NCBI GenBank assembly: GCA_023614405.1
Contig: CM042688.1
Span: 441,864,028 to 441,928,027 of the forward strand
DNA from: Avena insularis
Taxonomy: Eukaryota; Streptophyta; Magnoliopsida; Poales; Poaceae
DNA: 64,000 nt
Reading direction: 5' to 3'
In this document: positions 33,138 to 45,165 of the stretch, piece after piece
Numbering within the stretch: position 1 is the stretch's first letter
Layout of the letters: every line of letters begins with the position of its first letter
Made by a program: the position numbers and the translations under genes
The notes under the pieces: generated by a model
The model's input: the letters and a program-made list of their open reading frames with translations, nothing else
What the model was told of the DNA's origin: nothing
Database searches by the model: none

Positions 33138-33689
33138 TTTACACAATGCGGGAGTAGTATATTTGTTTGCTTAAGACATATGCTCACCTCTGTCCACGCG
33201 TTGTACATGCTGAGAGAGTAAAACGTTGGCAGGGGAAGAGGGCAACAGCGAAGAGGAGTTGAAGGCAGTTCCATGTCAGAGCAAAGTTATGATGGGTTCC
33301 TAACACGGGGTACTCCTACGGCCTTACAGGGTACACTCTACTAGTAGTAATTTTCAGGACCTATTCACGCAAAACAAATCGTGTGTTTTCACTCTCCTTT
33401 GCTATGCTCCATCTCTCCTCCCATTTCCCTCAAGACCGGTTCGCCTGGTTGATCTCTCCCTCGTGACCACAAGGCTACAAGACGTGTGCCTTGGTACGGC
33501 GGCTCTATGTCTTTGGCGTGTTTGGCAGTCGCGCCTTGGTGTGGAGTAGGGACGAGCAGTAGTACTACATAGGAAGGAAAACACTTTGGTCCTTGGTGAC
33601 ACAAAAATTTAAACTTTTCTGGTTTTCAGAATTTTCACTTACTTCCTAAACATCGGGTGGGAAGGTTATTCAAAAGATCAGCAATTTGT
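33138..33689. repeat. Single-copy-like segment of the segmental duplication (partner 46362-46905)
   Basis: About 550 bp shared with 46362-46905: TTTACACAATGCGGGAGTAG, AACGTTGGCAGGGGAAGAGG, GTGCCTTGGTACGGCGGCTC and TAGTACTACATAGGAAGGAA. It holds a pyrimidine-rich stretch (33390-33430) but no believable gene; the minus-strand ORFs at 33389-33604 are not conserved at 46585-46824 beyond the DNA match. Confidence 0.7.
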
Positions 33690-34440
33690 AGTACAATACT
33701 TCTTAACTTATCTTTATCTTGTCTTATCTCTTACAATACCATACCACTTCATATAGTATACGGATTAACTTTGTACATTGACTGTTGGATCAAGACTAGC
33801 CAATCCAAACATTGCTAACCGTTGGATCTTCTTTTCCATTCTTAGCATTTAGAAAGATTCTATTGATAGTCTTGAGCATGTTGAACGCTAGTATGCACAA
33901 ACCTCAAAATACACACTTAATTCATTGCTCAGTTTCAGGGTCCTTGTGCTAAATGCATGGACTTGGATGCAATTTTCATTTTTTATGAGGTCCTTGATAT
34001 AACTTGTACTTCCACCAACCGTGTTAACTCTCAAGCACCTCGGTCCTACGAGACCTACCGTTAGATCGTCCGTTCACAGTACTATTTATCTTATCTTTAT
34101 CTTGTCTTATCTCTTACACTTACCATACCACTGCATATAGTGTACGGATTAACTTTGAACATTAACCGTTGGATCAAGACTAGCAAATCCAAACTTTTCT
34201 AACAGTTGGGTCTTCTTTTCCATTCTTAGCATCTAGAAAGATTCTACCGATAGTCTTTAGCACAATGGACACTAGTATGCGCAAACCTCAAAACACACAC
34301 TCCATTGCTCAGTTTCAGGGTCCTTGTGCTAAATGCATGCATGGACCTGGATGCAATTTTCATTTTTTGTGAGGTCCTTGATGTAACTTGTACTTCCACC
34401 GACCATGTTAACTCTCAAGCACCTCGCTCCTATGAGACCT
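33690..34440 (+). repeat. Repeat family Y, about two units
   Basis: Landmark GGATGCAATTTTCATTTTT lies near 33966 and 34350. Same unit as at 16732-18625. The equivalent position in the duplicate locus (46905-48430) has four units. Confidence 0.85.
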
Positions 34441-35270
34441 ACCAAGGTTAAAAGAAAATGCAACCGTCCCAATTATCACACAAACTGGACCACGGTTTCT
34501 TATACGTAATACCCAAGTTTTTAGTACTAGGATTTCTCAAGCTTCCTAGCTAAATTCGCACACTTCGATGACTTCTTGTCAATTTAACGAAATTAAGTCA
34601 AACTTTAGCTACAAGTAAGTGCGATAGATTTCTCTTGAATTAAATGTCTTTTCGGAGGTAGATGTGTGCATCTTCTTGTAGTAAACAATGTTGTCGGTGT
34701 GAATTTCCAACTATCAGGAAAGAAAATTCTCAGTTTTCTGAGTGATGACGAGATGATTCTTTTTCATAAAGAAAGTCCGAAGAATATGGATCTCAATGCC
34801 ATAAGCCAAGCTTCTAGACATATTAGCTAGGTGGACCAATGTGTTTTACTTATGGTTCCCATGTTTTATGAGTTTTCAAGGTTTCTAGCTGACCCCACCC
34901 ACTTGTTGCATGACTTTATGTCGATGTATCAAAATAAAAGGTTAAATTTGAACTACAAGTAATATATTGTAGGTTGGTTTGAAAGTTTATGAAAAAAGCT
35001 TCTGAGGGTACCCATCGAGCGGTCAATTAATATATCAGTTGGCGACTAGTTCGACTTCTAGCTACTAAGATTTTTCATCTTGAAATTTTTGAACCCATAT
35101 GAAAATGATCGCATGAAATAAAGAGAGAGGGGAAATGGTTTTTCTATTCTCTATGGTCAACCCACAAGCTTGAGGTGCACCTTAAGCTTAAAGATAACTT
35201 CATTTTTCCACTATGTATAAGGTGAACCTTAGCGGATGCCACATAGTAGGCCTTATTAAGGTGTGCTTTT
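34441..35270 (+). repeat. Repeat family B, about one and a half units, with a short tail
   Basis: It begins after CCTACCAAGGTTAAAAG, a junction shared with 48430. It carries GAGTGATGACGAGATG, GTTGGTTTGAAAGTTTATG and TACCCATCGAGCGGTCAATT. The last ~180 bp (35090-35270) are AT-rich and unassigned. Confidence 0.75.
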
Positions 35271-35475
35271 TCTCTACTACTATAATGGAGCAGTTTTGAA
35301 TTGGATCCATAACACCAATCCTGACTGTTGGGCTGTTAGATCCAATGGTTCAGAGCACCTGGATTCATGTTGAATAGTACCTAGAGCAAACTCCACCATG
35401 TTCTAGAACCATCATGTCACCACCCCAAAATTTCATAGCACAATAGGTTGTATTCTCAATATGTGTAGATAGTTA
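35271..35475 (+). repeat. Family Z, left arm in plus orientation
   Basis: Begins TCTCTACTACTATAATGGAG and runs to CAATATGTGTAGATAGTTA at 35475. With 45322-45511 it forms a ~200-bp terminal-inverted pair whose centre is split by the Helitron cluster. Confidence 0.8.
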
Positions 35476-38385
35476 TCTATACTATTAAAAAGATTCACGT
35501 CGTTCGTCGTTGGAAATTTCCGTCTACCAGAGTTTGCTCCTAAAATTTGGAAGTAATTACTACCACTGCCACCACTTAGTCAAACTGGTCGGTTTGTCGG
35601 TCGTTTGCTCCATGGGCTTGACCGTGAGGGGAGACACTGGATTGGAGAGCTACATCTTCCCCTCTGCTCTTCCCCAATCTCATCACCTCACTAACCTCAT
35701 CCTAATCTCTGCCCTAGCCGCTGCGTACCCCTGCTTCCCCTCCAAACGCCGGCGAGCACCCCAGCCGCCGTGTACCCCTACTTTCCGTCCAAACGCCGGC
35801 GACCACCCCTGTCGCTGTGTACCCCTGCTTACCCTCCAAACGCTGATGACCACCCCTGATGCTTCGCCACCGCAGGTAACCTCCCCGTCCTCCTGTCCTA
35901 CTCCTCCCCTAGCGACGTAACAAACGTCACCCTCCCGTCTCACTCCTCCTTCGGCGAGGCATGGCCCGACTTCGCTTCGAGATCCCCGGCGCGACGTGCC
36001 TCCATGGACGCCCGGCTCCACTATCTCATGTCTCCTGTGCCGCCAAGAAATCCCCACTGCAGGCCATTCCATCCGCTGCCAGTTCGGTTGCTGGCGCCTC
36101 TGCACATCCCCGCCCACCCAAGTGCCTCCCCGATTCCTCCCAGCTGGGCCTCTCTAGCTTCATGGTTGCTGCTCCAGATTATAGGACCTCATGCCATCAT
36201 CTCAACCAGGACAACCCTAGAGCCAATCCCCTGCAAAAAATTTTCTTGTGCCGCTACCCATGCCTCAAGGATGTCGTTGTTGTTTGTTCTATTCTTGTGA
36301 TTACCATATACAGCAATGCAAAACCCCGCTCTAGGTAATTTGATCCTCCATGTTTGACGCTAACATCGTCGTACTACTGACCATACATTACTGAGTTGGA
36401 CACTGAACAATTAACTCGCAGGGCCTATTGCATTTGCTCTGGCACTTGCCCTTCTTTGCAAGTATCTTTGTGAGATATCTGCATATGTTGCTGTGTAGAA
36501 GCCTGAATTTCAGTAGATGCAATAGTATAGTTCCTCCATGCTGTGCCATTTTCCTTATTAGATTGGATCATGATTATGCTGGAACTTAGCTATTACAAAG
36601 ATCGAGTTGTTTTTCAACATCTCTACTTTATTTATTTCCATTTGTGATGTCCTCTATACTCCTAGATTACATATGAAGTTTGAACTGAGATTTGATCTTG
36701 AGTTGTTGAATTTGTGCTACTGTAGAGGTATTCTACAACAATGGAAATAGTGTCACGTGAAATTGGAATTATACAAATCTTAATACAGTTTTGATACTGT
36801 AATTGAATTGAAAATTGCACATCTCTTACAGTGATTTTAGTTTAGGATTACTATATGTTGGATTGTTACTACACAACATAGCCTACTTATATAACCTTCT
36901 CATATATGCGGTGACATGAACCGGTACCTAACTTCCATTGCCTTTTACAGATTTATCCATTTTTTCATTACTGAATGCACTTTGAAAAATAAATGTTCAT
37001 GGTTGACACAAGAGAATTTATCTGAATTAAGACATTCCATTTGACGCTTTCTCAATGATACAAACTAGTTCATGTTTTCTGCTATGTGAGACCTTCCGAT
37101 AGCCGGAGCATGGTCTCCAACCCGTGTCGGTGCCTAAAGAGTTTTGTTGTTTGGTTGTGGATACCCTCTTGCACACCATGTGTTTGTATTAGTGCCAACA
37201 AGTTGGGAAACAAGTGTAGCTGAAGAAGACTCTCGGACTTAGGTCCTTGACCTCGTCAATGGAGGCGGTCATTGACGATCTGAGAACTGATGCAACGCAT
37301 TACAAGTGCAGAGGTAAGCAAAAAGGTACCTGAAAATGGTCTACCTAGGTTATGTGTTGTTGCTCCCAATTTGAACTCTGTCTTGTAATTTGCAGCTTAC
37401 ACTATGTCATGGGCTGTCAGGGCACTTCGTGCGGGCCCATGGAGATGTGTGAGGTCAAGTGTGGATGCAGCCGAGTGTTGCTCACCACACAACTCCATTT
37501 TTTGAACGGGAAGAGGGGTCAAAGACCCTGATGCTACAATGATCAACTGCCAACACAAGGTGGGTACAAATTGTCAAAGAGGCCCCTAACGTCTCTTCCC
37601 CTAACAAACCAAAAATTTGAAGATAAGGCCCCTATATTTACAAAAATCCCCTGGCACGAAATCTGAAAACACGATCGGGTGCCTAGGCGCCTCTGCCACC
37701 AGTCGTCGGCGACCTACGGCGATGTACCTACCGAGATCGGAGAGGATTCTGCTCGTGACACTCTCAAGTGCGACGAAGAACCACTGCCGCCGGCCAACTT
37801 GCCTTCTTCGGGGATGAACCACTTGGTGATGACGAGTTGTCAAGCTCCGACATTGGATTCCATTGAGGGCCTCCGTAATGCACATAGAAGTCGGGCCACC
37901 TTTTTGGCCAAGGATCATGGCGTCAACCCAGTACGCCGTGTGTTCCGCTCGAAGAAAGCTGATCAACTCAACTCCATAGCACCTCTTGGGAAAAAGACGA
38001 TGAAAACAGAAGCATACCGAAGCAACACCACCGTAACTTCCCTCCTCGCCACCACGGCAGGCTAGGGACATCTACAACACGACGCTTCTTCGCTTCAATC
38101 AGCTCCGACGCACAGAACAAGACCTCCATCCTGGAGCCAGAAACGACGTGATGTGCCTTCGCTCCCCCTCACCACCAAGGCGGACCAGGAGACGAATCGG
38201 AGCACATCTCGCCACTCCGTCATGGTAATCCCCTTGCCTCCACGACTCGGCGGGAGCACCTCAAACTTGTGGCTATCTTGCAAACAGAGGATACTTGCAG
38301 CCACCGATTTAGAATTTAACTGTTTTTAAAATAATATATGTACATCACTTTCTATGATCGTAGAAACGCACGGGCATTTAGCTAG
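35476..38385 (+). mobile_element. Helitron H1 (2.9 kb, non-autonomous)
   Basis: The 5' end is A|TCTATACTATTAAAAAGA at 35476. The 3' end is ACGCACGGGCATTTAGCTAG at 38385, the form common in cereal Helitrons. There is no rep/helicase. GC-rich stretches at 35640-36180 and 37660-38310 look like captured host sequence. They include three tandem ~47-bp units (TACCCC..TTCC..TCCAAACGC) at 35725-35865 and an open stretch 37679-38065 without a recognised domain. H1 abuts Helitron H2 with no base between them. Confidence 0.8.
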
Positions 38386-40075
38386 TCTATATTATTAAAA
38401 AAACTCACGTTGTTGGGCAGAACCAAAATTTTCTGTCTGTCCGATTTTAACGCTTTTGCCCTGGTTGTTTGGAGATATTACTTCATCTGCCTCCGCCAAG
38501 TAAAAAAAGACCTGCGGTCATCCAACTCAGTTACCTTATCCCTATCTATCCCCACCGACGCCGCCACCTACCCCGTGCTGCTAGGGCTCCGTCCCCGTCC
38601 TCCGCTCTGCACCACCATCGGCGCCCTCCCCGTCCTCCGCTCTGCACCACCGCCGATCATCCTTCCACGCACAATCAACGCCCCTCCCCGGATCCTACAC
38701 ACCACCGGGACTCCCCCTCCCCCGTGATCCACCGCGTCTCGCCTGGCCTCGATTTGGTTGGAGAGTGACGAGTCGCTTTGGCGCGGGCGGCCACCGCCGT
38801 GGAGGTGTTCGTTGCGGGCGTGGGGACACGATTAGAGGATGAGGACGGCTGCGTGCCTAAGCGGGGAGCCGATTAGAGGACGCGGCGTTGGGAAGGCTAG
38901 CGTGTTGCCGCCCTCCTCCCAATCTGATGGCCACGGCGCCTGGACGCTCACCCCATGTCCTCTCGTCTTAGACCTTGAACAGTGAGCTGCACACGTATGT
39001 ACCATCCTCCTCCGCCCGTGGGAGGCAGGGCGCGGCGTCTCCCTCCTCTCTAGACCTCGCCCCCGCGACCAAGCAGAGAAGTAGGGGTGGCACACCTGGT
39101 TTTGGAGAGATAGAGACGGCAGTGGGGCAGAGGGGGTGTTTTCTGGGTTGGGAAGCCGTGCCTAGAGTTGGGTCGGGGTTCAGGAAGAGGAGGAGGCCGA
39201 CAAGGAAGCCCGTGGTGGTGCTCAGCAAATAGCAGAGGTATGATGCCCTGAGCTGCTGAAGATCTCTATAATTCGCCTCTCTCCGATTCGTCATGTTTGA
39301 TGCCTATGTGTTAGCGGACTGGCCAGCAGCATGGGTGCTTTGCTCTTTACTAACCCAGTAGCGTTGTCATGTATTCCAAGGAAATGGGACTGAATCAAGT
39401 TCGAAGGATGCTGGAGGATTGCATAAAGAACATAGCATTGAGGTGAATTGGTGGTACTCAGCGGAGGAAGGCGGCAGTTGTTCTGGTGCTGAGGCTGCTC
39501 GTGCGGACATAACAGAGAGCTGAATTTCGAGATTTTTTTCCGAATCTGAATTTGTAGATTGGTGTTGGTGTATGTTAACTGAATGCTAATTGAATATGTA
39601 GCTGATGTTGACTCAATTTGACTTAACTGAATGATAACTAAATATATTCAGATGAGAGTTGAAGTAGAGACTGATCCCGATTATGGATCAGTTAATAGCA
39701 GACCGATCGGAAATTTTTGGCTAAGATAGCTCTGAACATTTGATAGAACATCTCATGGTGTTGTTCAGCTACCTACACTGTTGGAAACATTTTGTTTCAT
39801 CTGGTATCACCAGTTATAGCTGCTCTTGATTTTACTAGAGTTCGCCTTTACCCTAAAAAAAGAATTGGGTTTCCTCACTTCCTGTTTTGGTATTGGGTAT
39901 GTCGCATCCACTTTCTCTATGATCTCTTCTACAGAAGGAATGCAGATTTGTATGGCATGAAGAAAACTCATGTTAGTTTTGCTATTCTGAAATTAACTGG
40001 ACACAAAAACAGTTAATGGGACCTCATTTTTTAGTTGAAACATTTCATCAGATACGGTCATGATCGTGTTAGATA

Positions 40076-40201
40076 CTCCCTACGTTTAATGTATGTACAC
40101 ACCTTTTAGTATATAGATTCATTTGAACCTACACACTAAAAGGTGTCTAGATATATTTATTTTATAAATCTAAAACATCTTATATTTCTAAACGGAGAGA
40201 G
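40076..40201. mobile_element. Stowaway MITE 1 (126 bp)
   Basis: Ends CTCCCTACGTTTAATG and CTAAACGGAGAGAG, flanked by TA on both sides (40074-40075 and 40202-40203). A Tc1/mariner-derived MITE, inserted in Helitron H2. Confidence 0.85.
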
Positions 40202-42473
40202 TAGATGGTAACAATTAGAGATAAAGATTGCAACAGCACTGAGCTAGCAAGGTACACGAAGGCTATTGGCACTCTGCCCCTACGAGACCGGAGCCATTGT
40301 CAAAACTGAGGATTGAATTTGTCCCTTTATAAACTTAGAAAAAGATTACCGGGCAAGAATAGTATACCTATTTAAAAAATCCCAATTGCTAACACTCGGC
40401 TGCCCGAGAATCAAGCAAGCGCTCGATCGACAAGATCGACCAATGGTTTCTGTTCGGTTTGCACATCGGTAAAGACTAGCACAAATACCCGTGCGCTGCA
40501 CCGGGAATTAAAAAAATTGATTAAAAATGTCAGCATGGCCCAAATTTTGCCCCGAAGTCGATCGTCCTGTAAGGCCTCAAGTTCGCCCTTTCCGTCTTAA
40601 TCTTCAATTATTTTTATACTTTATATTTTATTTAACCTACTATCTGGATCAAGGATGCATGAAAGAAGAACGGTTGCTACGAGACATAGATTTAGAATTT
40701 TATCTCATATGAATTCATGTTTTATAAAGGATTCCACAGTAATACAGTTTTAATACAATTTTTAAAAGTTTGTTGATTTGTAGTTCGGTTGAGAACACAT
40801 AATCTTGCACTGAAAGTGCATGTTGATGTTACATTGAAATCACCAAAATAGCAGCCTTGCACTACACTTGGTTAACAGATATACATGTAGCGGTGTACAG
40901 GACGAAAGCAGATTATAATCTTTAACCAAATCAAACTGTATTAAGGCAAAGATCATGACATAGTTATTCCCTCTTACTATCCCCGATTCGATGGGTGTAT
41001 ATCAATACATGGGATCGGTACATTGATTAAACCTACGGGAGATGCATAAATTAAACCGTAAAAGTTGGAGGATAGTGCAAACTAAGCTCGACTTTGCACA
41101 TTACCTAACTGGAATCCAAAATTGTCAACTGTTCTAATTTCTACAACAAATGACTGCTTTCAAAAAGCTACCAAAAAATGTAGCCAAAATAAGCAGGCTG
41201 AGGAAATATGTATATCAACTTAGTAATGCAGTAATCTCCCAAAAAAAAACTTAGTAATGCAGCTTTACTTCTTCTGTCAGCCAGCGTGAATGAATCTTTT
41301 ATTTTTTGGAAAACATGAATGATTAATTATCACAGTACTAATCATCCTCATATATCCTATTACAATTCATAAAGAAGAAATAATAATTTAATCAAGAGAC
41401 AAAACATACTAATTTGTGCTTGTTTGGTAAAAGGAAAAAAAAAACAGGAAATTAATAGGGCTTCATAATGGAAATCCACGTCTCTGCTATGCATACATAG
41501 CAGCCCCTTGGTTGTAATTCTGGCTGAACATCACCCAGCTCTAGTCCCTCCAGCATTATCCTAATTCAAAACAAATACCTTGCCCCTTCGCTAGCAAGTG
41601 GCAGCACACACAGGGCAATGCCAATATTCGTCTTGCACTTAACTTTGGCAAAGAAGGTGAAGATGAGAGCGGCTTCCCCTTCATCTCCACTCGATCATCC
41701 TTTATGTGTGCCACTCGCCTAAATCTTCAGCTCAGCCACTGCAGGTTTATTGCTGATTTGTGTACAGAACTCGAATTACAATAGTTAAACTGTAGAAGAC
41801 CTCATTAGTAATATCTATGGAGGTCATGATAGTGCACATAACACCCTTAATGATCCATTTATAATGGGATTTCACCATAAGTAAAAGAGCACGAATTAAA
41901 TGTGTCCACCACAAACCTGGATCCTTCAATATTTTAACAACGAAATCAATCTCCGGAGTTTTACACTGGACGGCACACACTCATCTTGTTGATAATCCAG
42001 ATTGAAGTAGATGCTGAGTATTGTGTGCTTAACTATTTTGTTCTTTGTAGAATCTCACTGGAGTTCAGAAAGTTATGAAGAACTTAAGAATATAGTACAC
42101 CATCACTTGTTATTGATCAGAAAATGCAGTACTATACCCTGGAAATAAATAAATAGTTGAGCAAGAATACAGACCAAAATAATTTAAATTATGTAAAGTA
42201 GGCAACGGCCAAAAGGCAGGAGACATCACTGTATTTTGGCACAAGTGCTACAATTGAATGTTAGGACATCTGTCACCCGAAGAACATGCAAAATATAGAC
42301 ACCAAAAAAAGACTAAGAGAAATTCAGAGAAGATCTGAATTAACGCACTATCATACATGCGGCTTTCCGCTTCTCTCACAATTTCAGAAAAAAACAGGAT
42401 TATCTAAAACTGATGTTTCTCTCTGGTTGAAAGAATTACTCTACGCAAACCCAGACTGTCCTCTAATCTGCTA

Positions 42474-42641
42474 CTCCCTCCATTTCAAAATATAAGATGT
42501 TTTAGCTTTGTGAATGAAGTGTATCTAGACCCTTTTAATGTCTAGGTTCATCTAGGTTTAGAGTAAACCTAGACACTAAAAGAGGTCTAGATACACTTCT
42601 TTCACAAAACTAAAACATCTTATATTTTGGAACGGAGGGAG
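42474..42641. mobile_element. Stowaway MITE 2 (168 bp)
   Basis: Long inverted ends CTCCCTCCATTTCAAAATA and TATTTTGGAACGGAGGGAG, flanked by TA (42472-42473 and 42642-42643). Most of its length folds on itself around TAAAACATCTTATA. Inserted in Helitron H3. Confidence 0.93.
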
Positions 42642-42689
42642 TACTCTCTAAAGTTTCGGCCAAAATTCTAATTGGTGTTGGGAAAATTA

Positions 42690-42895
42690 CCTTGTTGTTA
42701 ATGGAATTGAATCCCATAGAAATCCTGCTGCAAGCACGCCACTTGGATACAAATTCAAAATCACAGGACCACCGTAACCGAAATCCCCACCAGGATAGAA
42801 TCCGCCATAACCTCCTAGGCCTCCTGCCGGAACATGTCTTGATATTGCTGCTCTGAGCAGGCCGAGGCCCCCATCCTTGGCAAGATCAAACTTTC
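42690..42895 (-). pseudogene. Captured exon-like fragment in Helitron H3
   Basis: The minus strand has an open frame reading AKDGGLGLLRAAISRHVPAG, then a Gly/Tyr/Phe-rich run (GGYGGFYPGGDFGYGG) and LNLYPSGVLAAGFLWDS. The composition is unlike the surrounding AT-rich DNA and looks like a piece of a host coding exon taken up by the Helitron. I do not recognise the donor gene. Confidence 0.35.
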
Positions 42896-43919
42896 ATTCT
42901 TTCAGATCAAAGATATAAGGAGTAGAAGCCAACAACCAAAAAGTCTGGAACCAAAACTGGGTTGAATTTGCCTTTGGTAAGCTAACATCACGGGTGCCAT
43001 GGGGCAAGTGCATGCCATCTTCTTCAAGACGCTAGCTTCCAGGAAGGGGATTCCAAGAACAGCAACCGTGCTTCGCAGGAAAATCATAAAACAAATACAC
43101 AAACTTTTCAAAATATGATGACATATGAAACTCTAGTAATAAATTTTGCTCACTTTTTTCATGAACCGACCTGGATGTAGCAAATAAAAATGCAAGCAAA
43201 ATACGGGCCTCGATATGCTACTTGGTCGCCTACGTCGTGGCGGCCTCGACACAGGCCGGCTCGGGCGAGCGGCCTGCCATGGTAGACCCCACAGCGCGCA
43301 CGTACACGCAGACGGCCTCGGCTACTCCCTCACCCAAATGCAGGCTCCATAGAGAGAAGTCAGGGAGGAGAAAAGGAGGTCGCCTCGGCTTGATGCGCTC
43401 AAAATATTGATGCTGGGGGAGGGGGCGTCATCCATGGACGCAGCGACTCCTTCCCCTCCCCACCATGAACCGTGAGGGGGTGAGACTGCTATAGCCACCC
43501 CTTCTCATCCTCCCAGTGCTGGATCCGATTATTGGAGCTGCAAGTGTGGTGGCCGTCACCGTATTTCTTCACGGGAGAGGCCAGAAGGGACGAATTTCTG
43601 AGCAGATCGAGGAAGAAGAGGATGTTGACCGCAGGCTGGATCGAGCGGGAGGATGGGGTCGGGTCGGACACGGAGAGGTCGGGGCTTTTTTTCCCCAAAC
43701 GAACCATTGATTCACTCAGCGGTGGCAGTGTTGTGTAATATCCATCAATTCCAGGGGCAAAACCGTCTTTTTAGAACGGACGAAGGACAGAAACGTTGCT
43801 TCCTTTATTATTAGGTAATATAGATATAGATTTTGTCCCTTTTTTCTTGTTGGGTCGGCCCGTGTAGGTTCTAGGCTTTTCTTTGGGTCTTTAACTTTTG
43901 TGTTGGGCTGAGCAAGGGG

Positions 43920-44335
43920 CGTCTTATATATTTAAAACAAAAAACAAATTTGCAGGAAAAATAAAATATTTATGAAATTGCATATACGCCTGTAATTGGA
44001 ATCTTTTTTTTGTCCACGCCTGTAATTGGAATTCCACGCTACTTTTTACACTTGCAATTTCATATACGCAAAACCCATCCAACTTTTTGTACTCCGTTAT
44101 GAGAAATTGCACTTATTTGCAATTGTACATACGTGTGTAGTTGCGTATATGCATGTAATTATATATATAAGTGTAATATTTATACATTAGAAAAATCTAT
44201 GAATATTTTCCTTGCAGACTCAATATTGCACATATATGTGCAATTGCATTCACGCAATTGCACGTTGATGTGAAATTGCACACTTATTTGCAATTGCACA
44301 TATGTATGCAATTGCATATATGTGCTCAATTTTTA
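43920..44335. repeat. Tract of dispersed TGCAATTGCA-like palindromes
   Basis: About 400 bp of AT-rich DNA in which TTGCAATTGCA, GCAATTGCA, GAAATTGCA and TGTAATTGGA recur every 15-40 bp. Most copies are followed by CATATRTG-type sequence. No coding capacity. Confidence 0.6.
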
Positions 44336-44639
44336 AAAAGTTATCCAATCTCTATCTTAGATTTGATTTTCCATGGTAACTTGTAATTGGACTTGTGTTG
44401 TTTGATTTTGATTTTTTTTCTGGGCTTCTAACTCGTGGGAAAAAAGGTCCAAAAGAGGAAAACGCAGAAGGAATTCCGTCGATGGTGGATAACGTAAGTC
44501 GATCGAGCGCTAGCATAGATCGCGATCGATCAAGCGATAGGCGCCTCCTTAAAAAATTCACATTTTTTGGTTCTGCGGTTTCTATACTAAGTAAATTCAT
44601 CTGATTTAAAACGGGGCCAAAAAAATTTATCTTCGCTGA

Positions 44640-45165
44640 TTTAAACTTTGATTTGAGCTCACTTGCCTACTAGGAGACGAGACGAGGATTCTTATCATTT
44701 ATTGGGCTAGGAAAATGGGTACAGGAAGATGGACGCGTCCCCGCTGTCAACCATCCAGACGTTGCTCGATCACCGTCGTCTCTTTATTGAATGCGTGATG
44801 TCACCTTTTGTAATTTACATTTCAATTTTAGCTCGCTTACCTACTTGAGATAAGACAAGAATTCTTATTGAGCTAAGAAAATGGGTCTAGAGAGGCGATG
44901 TGTTCGCACTGCCGACCATCCAGGCGTTTCTCAATCACTGTCGACCCCTCTTTGTCGGAGATAAGACAAGAACTCTTCTCATTTATTGGGCTGATGAAAC
45001 ATGTGCGGAAAGACAAACCAGTCCGAGAAGACGGGTCCGTTCGTGTTGCCAGCCATCCAGACATTGCTCGATCTTCGCATGCGCGATGCCCCTAGGGTAC
45101 ATTTCTTTCAGGGAGCCCGTGTGAAAGCTCATCTTAGGGAGCCCGTGTGAAAGCTCATCTTGCGG
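44640..45165 (+). repeat. Three degenerate ~150-170-bp tandem units, then a 26-bp duplication
   Basis: Units begin near 44640, 44815 and 44955 and share GAGAYRAGACRAG, TTATTGGGCT, AAAATGGGT.., CAACCATCCAGACGTTGCTCGATC. The 26-bp block AGGGAGCCCGTGTGAAAGCTCATCTT is duplicated in tandem near 45111-45164. It forms the 3' part of Helitron H2. Confidence 0.65.

Larger units (their letters stand above)
40476..43824 (-). mobile_element. Helitron H3, reverse orientation, nested in H2
   Basis: On the minus strand it begins A|TCTATATTACC near 43824 (an alternative start at 43830 also fits) and ends CCCGGTGCAGCGCACGGGTATTTGTGCTAG, with its last base at 40476, followed by T. The terminal 30 bp form the classic GC hairpin before CTAG. 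Its 5' region (GTCCTTCGTCCGTTC, GGTTTTGCCCCTGG) resembles the 5' region of H2, so the two are one family. Gene-like GC patches occur on the minus strand at 42690-42900, 42902-43111 and 43200-43710. Confidence 0.8.

Noticed and set aside
33389..33604. Minus-strand ORFs in the duplicated segment as a conserved gene
   Set aside because: The duplicate at 46585-46824 keeps the DNA but not a consistent protein frame.
35683..36338. Pro-rich ORFs on both strands in Helitron H1
   Set aside because: The region contains three ~47-bp tandem repeats and has overlapping frames; not enough to call a gene.
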